Assembly (NCBI RefSeq): GCF_012849215.1
Contig: NZ_CP051682.1
Coordinates: 2,480,001 to 2,544,000, forward strand
Direction: 5' to 3'
Origin: Mucilaginibacter robiniae
GTDB taxonomy: Bacteria; Bacteroidota; Bacteroidia; Sphingobacteriales; Sphingobacteriaceae
Length of the DNA: 64,000 bases
Both the position numbers and the translations under genes were made by a program. Every line of letters starts with the position of its first letter. Position 1 is the stretch's first letter. A model generated the notes under the pieces. That model was given only the letters and a program-made list of their open reading frames with translations, did no database searches and was not told the origin of the DNA. Below, piece after piece: positions 33,800-41,512 of this stretch.

Positions 33800-34579
33800 A
33801 TGAACAGTGACACTACTCCTTTAATCCAGATACGTAATCTTTCCAAATCATACGGCGATAAGCAGGTGCTCAAACACCTATCGCTCGATATTTACCCCGG
33901 CCAGGTTATTGGCTATATTGGTCCAAATGGGGCGGGTAAATCTACTACGGTTAAAATTCTGACGGGCCTGATACCTGATTTTAATGGCGAAGTGCTGGTA
34001 GATGGCATTAGCATGCAGGATGATCCGCAGGAAATTAAGCGGCGTATCGGCTACGTGCCCGAAAATGCTGAATTATATGAGGTACTTACGCCTCTGGAAT
34101 ACCTGGACTTTATTGGTAAGCTGTACAATATGGACGAGAAGTTATTGAACGATCGTGCCCGACGGCTGCTTACCGCTTTTGGTTTGGGTAATAACATGGA
34201 CGACCGTATGGACACCTTCTCGAAAGGAATGCGCCAGAAGGTATTGCTGATATCCGGTATTCTGCATAACCCACAAATTATTATACTGGACGAGCCACTT
34301 TCGGGCCTGGATGCCAATGCGGTAATCATGATTAAAGAACTGATTCAGCGTTTATCGCAGGAGGGTAAAACTATATTTTACTGTTCGCACATGATGGATG
34401 TGGTAGAAAAGGTATCTGACCGAATTTTACTGATTAACAAGGGTGAAATTGTAGCCGATGGTACCTTTGAATCGTTAAAGCAAAACCATGCCGATACGTT
34501 GGAGCGCGTTTTTGCCAAACTAACCGGTCGTTCAGAGTCGGCAGGAGAAACAGATGCTATTATCAACGCTTTAGATTAA
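33800..34579 (+). CDS. ABC transporter ATP-binding protein
   Basis: This 259-residue cytoplasmic ATPase has Walker A GPNGAGKST (41-49), the signature FSKGMRQKV (LSGGQ equivalent) and Walker B IIILDEPLSGLD, followed by the switch histidine in FYCSHMMD. It resembles ATPases of exporters with a separate membrane subunit (CcmA/NatA type). The membrane gene follows after 21 bp, so they form one operon and one transporter. Cargo unknown. Confidence 0.95.
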   Translation: MNSDTTPLIQIRNLSKSYGDKQVLKHLSLDIYPGQVIGYIGPNGAGKSTTVKILTGLIPDFNGEVLVDGISMQDDPQEIKRRIGYVPENAELYEVLTPLEYLDFIGKLYNMDEKLLNDRARRLLTAFGLGNNMDDRMDTFSKGMRQKVLLISGILHNPQIIILDEPLSGLDANAVIMIKELIQRLSQEGKTIFYCSHMMDVVEKVSDRILLINKGEIVADGTFESLKQNHADTLERVFAKLTGRSESAGETDAIINALD

Positions 34580-34600
34580 CTGCTGCTTCCCTTAAACTTT

Positions 34601-36295
34601 ATGGATAAACTGTTACTACGCCTGTTTTCCGTGTTTGTGCCTATGCTGGCCAAAAGCGGGGTAGATACCTATCAGCTATATGAAATTGTAAAGATCAAGC
34701 TGCTGATGGATAGTCGCCGGCCAAACATGATGTTTATGGCCCGCAAAAGCAGTAATACGACCACCACAGCACCCTGGCGGGTATTGCTGGTTAACCTGAT
34801 TATGGGAGGGCTAATCGGCATGGTACTGATCATTTCAGAGAAGCCGATGGTAGGGCAAACGGCTTACTTCTTCGTGTTTATGGTATTGATGTCGCTCACG
34901 CTCATTACTGATTTTACTACCGTTTTGCTGGATGTACGAGACCAATATATCATTTTGCCCAAACCGGTTAATGATCGTACCCTGGCGGTTTCGCGTATTT
35001 TACATATTACTATTTATGTGCTGAAACAGGCTTTGCTGATAAGTGTAGGCGGTTTAATATTCGTGGGCTTTTTGGATGGTATAGTAGCGGTACCGCTATT
35101 TATCGTACAAGTACTGGAAGCTACCTTACTCAGTATTTTACTGGTGAATATCGTGTATCTGCTGGCTATGAAATCTGTATCGCCACAGCGGTTTAAAGAT
35201 ATTATCAGCTACTTTCAAATCGGTTTTTCTATTGTCATTTTTGGTATTTATTACCTGTTGCCACGGCTGATTGATGTATCAGCTTTAAAACAAATTGATT
35301 TAACGCATTACTGGTGGAGTTACTTGTTGCCGCCAGTTTGGATAGCGGCTTTAAACGAAGTGCTTATTCATCCTGCACGTGCCGGTATTGTTACCAGTTT
35401 ATTAGCTATTGCAGGTGTTACCGCACCTATTGTAAGCTTATGGCTGATTGCTAAAGTGCTGGCACCTGGATTTAATCAGCAACTTATGGTATCTGCATCT
35501 GCAGATAATAATTCTACTGCTGCTGTACCTGCTGCTGGCACGAAAAAGCAACGTTTTAGTATCGTTAACTATCTGGCAAACTTAGTAGCGCGCGACCCGG
35601 TTGAGAATGCCGGTTTCCGCATTACCTGGAAGTTGGCTGCCCGTATTCGTGAATTTAAAATTAAGGTGTACCCGGCATTTGCTTATGTGCCTATCTATTT
35701 TGTGTATTTTACTTTCCAGGGTAAAGGCGATACCTTGTCTGAGCGGTATGCGCATTTGCAGCATGGGCGAGCTTACATTCTGCTGATTTACCTGAGTACG
35801 TTTGTCCTATCCGCAGTGCTGCAAAACATCTCCTTTTCCGAAAAATACAAACCCGCCTGGATTTATTATGCACTGCCTATCACACAACCTGGCAAAATAT
35901 TATCAGGCATGTACAAGGCAATAGCCATCTTATACTATTTGCCTTATTGCCTGGTGCTGGGTATAGTTGGCGTAGCCATATGGGGACCGCAAATTATCAA
36001 TGACATCATTCTGGCTTTTTTTGCCGGCCTGATTTACGGCTTGCTCATGGCTTTATTTATGGTGAAAGGCTTGCCATTCTCTAAACCCGTACTGAACCGG
36101 CAAGGTGGTGGGCGTGCAGTTACCTCGCTGATTATAACAAGTTTAGTGTGGTTAATTGGTTTCGGGCACTACCTACTTATGAAGTGGGAAACCGTAATCT
36201 GGATATTGATTGTTCCGGTAGTGCTAATTTACTGGATCATGATGTACTACTACAAACGCCAAACCTGGGAAGGCATTGAACTGGAAGAGTTCTAA
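34601..36295 (+). CDS. ABC exporter membrane subunit
   Basis: This 564-residue protein has about 12 hydrophobic segments, for example VLLVNLIMGGLIGMVLIISE near 60-80 and LIITSLVWLIGFGHYLLM near the C-terminus, and no ATPase motif. It has no signal peptide. Two halves of about six helices are separated by a soluble stretch (about 300-345). It is the partner of the ATPase at 33800. The family is a Bacteroidota ABC permease without a known substrate. A structured repeat region follows it. Confidence 0.82.
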   Translation: MDKLLLRLFSVFVPMLAKSGVDTYQLYEIVKIKLLMDSRRPNMMFMARKSSNTTTTAPWRVLLVNLIMGGLIGMVLIISEKPMVGQTAYFFVFMVLMSLTLITDFTTVLLDVRDQYIILPKPVNDRTLAVSRILHITIYVLKQALLISVGGLIFVGFLDGIVAVPLFIVQVLEATLLSILLVNIVYLLAMKSVSPQRFKDIISYFQIGFSIVIFGIYYLLPRLIDVSALKQIDLTHYWWSYLLPPVWIAALNEVLIHPARAGIVTSLLAIAGVTAPIVSLWLIAKVLAPGFNQQLMVSASADNNSTAAVPAAGTKKQRFSIVNYLANLVARDPVENAGFRITWKLAARIREFKIKVYPAFAYVPIYFVYFTFQGKGDTLSERYAHLQHGRAYILLIYLSTFVLSAVLQNISFSEKYKPAWIYYALPITQPGKILSGMYKAIAILYYLPYCLVLGIVGVAIWGPQIINDIILAFFAGLIYGLLMALFMVKGLPFSKPVLNRQGGGRAVTSLIITSLVWLIGFGHYLLMKWETVIWILIVPVVLIYWIMMYYYKRQTWEGIELEEF

Positions 36296-36310
36296 GGAAT
36301 GATAATTAGG

Positions 36311-36422
36311 TACTGACAGGTTCTTGACCGTGTTGCAGGTGTTACATGTGTTACATGTTTCAGAGTGTAACATCCTGTAACACTGTCAAACCATTGGCAG
36401 TGGTGGCAGCGTTCTGTCAGTA
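36311..36422. repeat. Nested inverted repeats after ABC operon
   Basis: The outer arms TACTGACAG (36311-36319) and CTGTCAGTA (36414-36422) are perfectly complementary. The inner arms 36339-36354 and 36367-36383 pair almost fully and are built from TGTTACATG-like units. The whole 112 bases could fold as one long cruciform or RNA hairpin. It contains the 13-mer TGTAACATCCTGT also seen before the operon. It resembles a degenerate intergenic repeat; no transposase is present. Confidence 0.5.
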
Positions 36423-36624
36423 TAAAAAAATGGTTTTAGGAGCGTTTGTTTTGCAAGAGAGTATAAATATTGGTTAACACGGATGGGGTATTCTCAACAA
36501 GTGCATGCGTTTCACTTGCACATCATACATTAGTCATATCTTTCTTTAACCCAATTATCTAGTCGTTCACACATCCAACATCTGCCCTTCTTTATTGTTA
36601 AAGTAGCTAAATTGGCGGCTGCTT
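36423..36624. other. Non-coding upstream region of sorbosone-dehydrogenase-like gene
   Basis: With the repeat above this completes a 329-base gap. No coding frame or clear promoter was seen; AAAGTAGCTAAATTGG just before the ATG at 36625 is only a poor -7 match. Confidence 0.35.
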
Positions 36625-37833
36625 ATGGTTCCTAGATATATACTTCGTACGTTTTTGCTGTTAAGTGTTTGCCTGCCCATGTGCTTGAGCGGCTATGCGC
36701 AGAAAGGCCTCCCGTCTAAACAGCCTTACACGGCCACTGTCAACTCCATGTACCCGCAGCATGAAGATTTTAAAGAAAGCATGCTGAGCCGCATTCTGGT
36801 TCCGCAAGGTTTCAAAGCCTCTATAGCGGCTACGGGTTTGGGTAAGCCCCGCATTATGGCCCTGCGGGAGGATGGTTCGATGTACGTAACCCGCCGTGAT
36901 GTGGGCGATGTATTATTGTTGAGCGATAAAGACAATGATGGCCGTTTTGATGATTTAAAAACGGTATGGTCTAAGTTTTTAGGGGTGCATGGCATTGCCA
37001 TACACGATGGTTATTTGTATTTATCCAGCAGTAAATCTTTAAAGCGAGGTAAAATTAAGCCCGATGGTACCGTAACGGATACGGTTACGCTGATTGATAA
37101 TTTGCCCGATGGCGGTCAGCATGATAACCGGATGATTGCCTTTGGCCCTGACGGTATGCTGTACATGACCGTAGGCAGCAATTGTAACGACTGTGCCGAA
37201 ACCAACCGTGAAAATGCCACAATGCTGATTATTAGTCCGGATGGAAAAAACCGACGCATTTTTGCCAGAGGCTTGCGTAATACCATTGGGTTCGACTGGC
37301 AACCCCAAACGCATGAAATATGGGGTTGTGATAACGGTACTGATTGGCGTGGCGATGATATACCACCTGAAGAACTGAATAAAATTGAAGAAGGGGGCGA
37401 TTATGGCTGGCCCTGGGTATATGGTAAACAACTGGTAGATGTAACGCGTGAAGACCCATCGGGTACCACCAAGGAGGCTTATGCCAAAACAACCAAGCCG
37501 GCAGTTATGAATTTCCCGGCACACAGCGCACCTATCGATTTCCGGTTTGTTGGCAATGCGGCTGGTTTTCCTGATGATTATAAAAATGATGCTCTAGTAG
37601 CCTGGCATGGCTCCTGGAACCGTAAAGTTCCGGAAGGGTACAAAGTGCAACGCATTCATTATGTCAATGGTCATCCGGTATCCGCTTCCGATTTCTTTTC
37701 AGGTTTTCTGGATACCGCGAAACAAACCCGCTTTGGTCGGCCTGCTGGCATTACAGTGGCTAAAACAGGTAAGGTTTACATATCGGATGATGAAAATGGC
37801 GTGATTTACTGTGTAGCGCCGGTAAAGCCTTAA
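36625..37833 (+). CDS. Secreted PQQ-type sugar (sorbosone) dehydrogenase-like protein
   Basis: The 402-residue protein has a signal peptide ending LSGYAQ (about 25) and then a six-bladed beta-propeller. Family motifs include NRMIAFGPDGMLYMTVGSNC, IFARGLRNTIGFDWQP, EIWGCDNGTDWRGDDIPPEE and EEGGDYGWPW, which resemble soluble glucose/sorbosone dehydrogenases. These proteins bind PQQ or calcium and oxidise sugars in the periplasm. No PQQ synthesis genes are in the window, so cofactor supply is unproven. The next gene, 63 bp downstream, is another propeller. Confidence 0.84.
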   Translation: MVPRYILRTFLLLSVCLPMCLSGYAQKGLPSKQPYTATVNSMYPQHEDFKESMLSRILVPQGFKASIAATGLGKPRIMALREDGSMYVTRRDVGDVLLLSDKDNDGRFDDLKTVWSKFLGVHGIAIHDGYLYLSSSKSLKRGKIKPDGTVTDTVTLIDNLPDGGQHDNRMIAFGPDGMLYMTVGSNCNDCAETNRENATMLIISPDGKNRRIFARGLRNTIGFDWQPQTHEIWGCDNGTDWRGDDIPPEELNKIEEGGDYGWPWVYGKQLVDVTREDPSGTTKEAYAKTTKPAVMNFPAHSAPIDFRFVGNAAGFPDDYKNDALVAWHGSWNRKVPEGYKVQRIHYVNGHPVSASDFFSGFLDTAKQTRFGRPAGITVAKTGKVYISDDENGVIYCVAPVKP

Positions 37834-37896
37834 TGAATATGGAAAGGTCAGCTTTAGCGTAATGTAATTGGATACTCTCAAATCAAGTTGTTTTAT

Positions 37897-38862
37897 ATGA
37901 ATGTTGCTAAATATTTCCTGTTAAGTGTAGTCGTTCTGCTTAATTTAAGCAGTAATGCGCAAACCCCACGCATTAACTTTACGCTGCCGGGCTTATATCC
38001 TGAAGGTTTAGCGTACAACCCTAAAAACAATCTATTTTATGTAAGCTCCGAAACTACAGGCAGCATCGGCACGGTTGATCAGTTGGGTATTTATAGGCCC
38101 TTTTATCAGAACGCCACCTTCAAATCTTCCTACGGACTCAAAGTAGATGCCAAGCAAAACCGTTTGTGGGCTTGTGTGTCGGATGCTACGTATAGCTGGT
38201 TTTCTGATTCGACCACGTATAAAAAGACCGGCCGTTTAGTGGCTATTGATTTAGGCAACGGTCGTAAAGTAGCTGATATTAACCTGGCTAAATTGTACGC
38301 AGGTAAACATTTTCTGAATGATTTAACCTTTGATAATGCAGGCAATATTTACGTAACTGACAGCTATTCGCCGGTAATTTATAAGGTGGATGCTCAAGGG
38401 AAAGCTTCCATTTTTGCGCAGAGCGATTTGTTTGGTGGTGAAGATATTGGCCTGAATGGTATTGCCTACAATCCGCAAGGATTTTTAGTAGTGAACAACG
38501 ATAGCCAGGGCGCATTATACCGGGTGGATATTAAAGACCCGAAAAGCATTGTTAAAGTAAATGTTGATGACTTGTTTCCGGGTGCGGATGGTATGTTGTT
38601 CAGCAATGATAGTACGCTGGTGCTGATACAAAACAAGAGCGTAGATAAAGTACACCAGCTCATTAGTCCGGATGGATTTAAAACGGCCGAGGTGCGGATG
38701 TCTACCTCGTCCGAAGATCGCTTTCAGCAGCCTAGTACGGGCACTACGGCTAACGGACAATTATACGTGCTCAATTCTAAAGTAAATGAGCTATCCGACC
38801 CAACCAAGCGTCCATCAAAAGATTTTTCGATACAGTTGGTAGAGTTCAAACCGGCTCAGTAG
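37897..38862 (+). CDS. Secreted SMP-30/gluconolactonase-like beta-propeller
   Basis: The protein has 321 residues from ATG 37897; a TTG three codons earlier is in frame. The signal peptide ends LSSNAQ. The repeats read as propeller blades, such as PEGLAYNPKNNLFYVSSETT, NDLTFDNAGNIYVTDSYSP and NGIAYNPQGFLVVNNDSQGA, typical of SMP-30/gluconolaconase/LRE-like proteins. It may hydrolyse lactones made by the neighbouring sugar dehydrogenase, a coherent two-step idea that is only inferred from adjacency. Substrate unproven. Confidence 0.8.
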   Translation: MNVAKYFLLSVVVLLNLSSNAQTPRINFTLPGLYPEGLAYNPKNNLFYVSSETTGSIGTVDQLGIYRPFYQNATFKSSYGLKVDAKQNRLWACVSDATYSWFSDSTTYKKTGRLVAIDLGNGRKVADINLAKLYAGKHFLNDLTFDNAGNIYVTDSYSPVIYKVDAQGKASIFAQSDLFGGEDIGLNGIAYNPQGFLVVNNDSQGALYRVDIKDPKSIVKVNVDDLFPGADGMLFSNDSTLVLIQNKSVDKVHQLISPDGFKTAEVRMSTSSEDRFQQPSTGTTANGQLYVLNSKVNELSDPTKRPSKDFSIQLVEFKPAQ

Positions 38863-38892
38863 ATAGAAATACAGCTAGTCGTATTTCATTTA

Positions 38893-38924
38893 TCTGCCAT
38901 GCTGAAAAGGTTAAGCATGACAGA
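38893..38924. repeat. REP-like palindrome, copy 1
   Basis: An imperfect palindrome around CATGCTGAAAAGGTTAAGCATG with complementary TCTG/CAGA ends. It shares the core ATGCTGAAA-AGGTT-AGC-TGAC with copy 2, 90 bp downstream, between convergent genes. Confidence 0.55.
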
Positions 38925-38983
38925 TGAATGGTGACACGAATCAGGTAGTCTGAATTTGAACAAGTAGATTACTCCGCTGGTGG

Positions 38984-39012
38984 GATGCTGAAACAGGTTC
39001 AGCGTGACGTTC
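38984..39012. repeat. REP-like palindrome, copy 2
   Basis: GCTGAA (38987-38992) and TTCAGC (38998-39003) form a short stem in GATGCTGAAACAGGTTCAGC. It is in the same orientation as copy 1. Similar words recur in intergenic DNA of Sphingobacteriaceae, from memory. It may also end transcripts from both sides. Confidence 0.55.
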
Positions 39013-39025
39013 AAGAATGCAAAAG

Positions 39026-40330
39026 CTATTGGTTACTCAGTAAATAATTTCTAAATCCTTCAAAGTTATTACTCAAACTTACCATCTGCTTTTGTTGTGC
39101 TTCCAATGTTTTTACCTGTTCGGGAACCTGAATGTGGCTGGCTATACTTTCAGGAAAAACATCCGGGAACTTGCAAGGGTGTGCAGTGGATAAGAACACG
39201 CCTGCTGCATCTAGATGGGTTTGCTGCCAATCCTGCAAGGCTCGCCAGGCAATAGCCGTATGCGGACAAACTACATAGTTGTATTGGTCAAACACCTGCT
39301 GCATCGCTTTGCGCGTTTCCTCGTCGGTATAACTGTAGCCGGTCATGAGGTGGTTTAATTGCGCTAAATCTTCTTTAAACAAATCTGCAATGCGCATCCA
39401 GTTGCTGGGGTTGCCTACATCCATTGCATTAGCAATAGTTTGCACCGAAGCTTTAGGCTCATACACGCCTGATTTTAAAAAAGCTGGCACTGTATCGTTC
39501 GCATTGGTAGCGGCAATAAACTGCTGCACGGGCAAGCCCATTTTCCAAGCCAGTAAACCAGCCCCAATGTTACCAAAGTTGCCGCTGGGTACAGCGAAAA
39601 CCACTTTGCTTTTACCCTCATGCAGTAGCTGAGCATAAGCATTAAAATAATAAAACGTTTGTGGAATCAATCGGGCAATATTGATGGAGTTGGCTGAGGT
39701 AAGCCGAAATTGTGCATTAAGTTCCGCATCGGTGAAAGCCTGTTTTACCAATGCCTGGCAATCATCAAAGGTGCCATCAATTTCCAATGCTCGTATGTTC
39801 TGCCCGTTGGTGGTCAGTTGCAGTTCTTGAATTTGGCTTACTTTACCTTTCGGGTATAAAATAGTAACACGCGTGTTTGGTACCCCTAAAAAGCCCAAAG
39901 CAACGGCGCCACCGGTATCACCGGAGGTAGCTACCAGTACATCCAATTGTTTTTCATCGGGCTGCAAAAAATAGCTCATTACCCGGCTCATAAACCGGGC
40001 ACCAAAATCTTTAAACGCCAATGAAGGGCCATGAAAAAGCTCCAGCACGTACACGTTTTCATCCAGCTTGATTACAGGTGCCGGAAAGTTAATGGCATCC
40101 TCTACTAAAGCTTTCAAGTCAGCTTCCGGAATTGCATCCTGTAGTAAGTGCCGAGCTACCTGAAAGGCAATTTCCGGTAAAGTAAACTGCGGTAGTTCAG
40201 TAAAAAAGCTGTCGGGCAGGCGCGCAATCTCTATGGGCATGTACAAGCCTTTATCCTGCGGCATACTGTTAAAAACAGCGTCCTGAAAGGCTACCTGATG
40301 TGCCGTATTGTTGGTGCTATATAATTTCAT
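39026..40330 (-). CDS. thrC: Threonine synthase
   Basis: ThrC converts O-phosphohomoserine to threonine with PLP in the cytoplasm. The 434-residue protein has the N-terminal motif NSMPQDKGLYMP. The PLP-binding lysine is Lys107 in FHGPSLAFKDFG, and the phosphate-binding loop is in AVPSGNFGNIGAGL. Length matches the ThrC class found in enterics and Bacteroidota. It is the last gene of the thrL-A-B-C operon, 94 bp after thrB. Confidence 0.95.
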   Translation of the reverse strand: MKLYSTNNTAHQVAFQDAVFNSMPQDKGLYMPIEIARLPDSFFTELPQFTLPEIAFQVARHLLQDAIPEADLKALVEDAINFPAPVIKLDENVYVLELFHGPSLAFKDFGARFMSRVMSYFLQPDEKQLDVLVATSGDTGGAVALGFLGVPNTRVTILYPKGKVSQIQELQLTTNGQNIRALEIDGTFDDCQALVKQAFTDAELNAQFRLTSANSINIARLIPQTFYYFNAYAQLLHEGKSKVVFAVPSGNFGNIGAGLLAWKMGLPVQQFIAATNANDTVPAFLKSGVYEPKASVQTIANAMDVGNPSNWMRIADLFKEDLAQLNHLMTGYSYTDEETRKAMQQVFDQYNYVVCPHTAIAWRALQDWQQTHLDAAGVFLSTAHPCKFPDVFPESIASHIQVPEQVKTLEAQQKQMVSLSNNFEGFRNYLLSNQ

Positions 40331-40424
40331 GTCAGTTACTATTATGCAACCGTTATCTGTAAAGGCACTGACAACGGCTAAACTATATCAATTCTGTTTA
40401 TTCTTTAATTCAATAAATTCAGAT

Positions 40425-41450
40425 TCAGACCACAACTCTCGGTCCGGCATCATTAATAGTAGATACATAAGCTTGCGAGCCTATTTTTAGGCTCGATAGA
40501 TGCTGCTGTAATTGTTGGGTAATCTGCCGGGCGGTTTCTTCATTACGTGCAAAGGCAAATACAGATGGGCCCGAACCGGATATACCGAAACCTACTGCAC
40601 CGGCCTGCATAGCCAGTTCGCGTAAGCGGTAAAAATCAGGTATCAGGATGGAGCGTACGGGTTCTACCAGTACATCTTGCATACTGCGGCCAATCAGGTC
40701 AATATCCTGCATGAACAAGCCGCTTACCAAGCCCGCTATATTGCCCCACTGGGTAACGGCATCTTTCATGGCTATTTTGTTGCGGATAATCTGTCGGGCT
40801 TCGCGGGTAGGTACATCTACCTCCGGGAATACAATAGCACAGTACAAGCCGGTGGGGTGCGGCAAACGGATTACATCCAGCGGTTCATAGCTACGAATGA
40901 GTACAAAGCCACCCAGTAAGGCTGGCGCCACATTATCCGCATGACCATGCCCGCAAGCCATCTCTTCGCCCTTCATGGCGAATGGCAGCAACTGTGCTGC
41001 ATCCCTTTCATCGCCTAGCAAAGTTTTAGCGGCAAACAAGCCGGCTACAGTACTGGCCGAACTAGAGCCTAAGCCGCTACCAATCGGCATCTTTTTATGA
41101 AGTTCAATATCCAAACCTAAATCGGTACGGCCAATGCTGTCCAAGTAATGCTGCACACTTACGCTTACCGTATTTTTAGCCGGATTTAGCGGCAACCGGC
41201 CATTATCGCCAGTGATTTTACTGATCGTAATGCCGGGCTGGTCTGTTACGCGCATCACTACCTCATCGCCGGGTTCATCTACGGCAAAGCCCAGTACATC
41301 AAAGCCGCAAACCACATTAGCTACGGTAGCCGGTGCAAAAACTTTAATTTCGGTTCCGGGTTGCGGGTTGCCGGTGATAGGTTGCGGGTTTTCAGTTGCG
41401 GGACTTGTGTTGTTGAAAGATGATGTAAAGGCTGCTGGTTCCTGTTCCAT
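40425..41450 (-). CDS. thrB: Homoserine kinase with repeat-encoded N-terminal extension
   Basis: ThrB phosphorylates homoserine with ATP. This GHMP kinase (341 residues) has IKVFAPATVANVVCGFDVLGF, the ATP loop PIGSGLGSSSASTVAGL and GISGSGPSVFAF. Family members normally begin at the KVFAPATVANV strand; here about 34 extra residues precede it. Residues 17-33 (the stretch holding two NPQP tetrapeptides) are encoded by an array of 7-base units (41354-41402). No ATG, GTG or TTG occurs in frame between ATG 41450 and the conserved domain, so the extension appears to be translated. Its effect on the enzyme is unknown. Confidence 0.93.
   Translation of the reverse strand: MEQEPAAFTSSFNNTSPATENPQPITGNPQPGTEIKVFAPATVANVVCGFDVLGFAVDEPGDEVVMRVTDQPGITISKITGDNGRLPLNPAKNTVSVSVQHYLDSIGRTDLGLDIELHKKMPIGSGLGSSSASTVAGLFAAKTLLGDERDAAQLLPFAMKGEEMACGHGHADNVAPALLGGFVLIRSYEPLDVIRLPHPTGLYCAIVFPEVDVPTREARQIIRNKIAMKDAVTQWGNIAGLVSGLFMQDIDLIGRSMQDVLVEPVRSILIPDFYRLRELAMQAGAVGFGISGSGPSVFAFARNEETARQITQQLQQHLSSLKIGSQAYVSTINDAGPRVVV
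41354..41402 (-). repeat. GC-rich 7-base tandem array inside thrB
   Basis: Seven contiguous 7-base units read on the minus strand. Three are CCCGCAA and the others are variants such as CCGGCAA, CCCGGAA, CCTATCA and CTGAAAA. The array lies in codons 17-33 of thrB, just before the conserved kinase domain. Confidence 0.7.
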
Positions 41451-41456
41451 AATTAT

Positions 41457-41512
41457 GCTGATCCTGGTTCTTAGCTCTTGATTCTTGACTCTATATTCCT
41501 GATTCTAATTCG
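41457..41512 (-). repeat. 7-base tandem array in thrA-thrB junction
   Basis: Eight contiguous 7-base units fill the spacer, read on the minus strand, with consensus GARTCAR (units such as GAATCAG, GAATATA, GAGTCAA, GAATCAA). The array begins at the thrA stop codon and ends 6 bases before the thrB ATG. The same units recur at 45144-45178 and 45276-45310. Confidence 0.8.
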
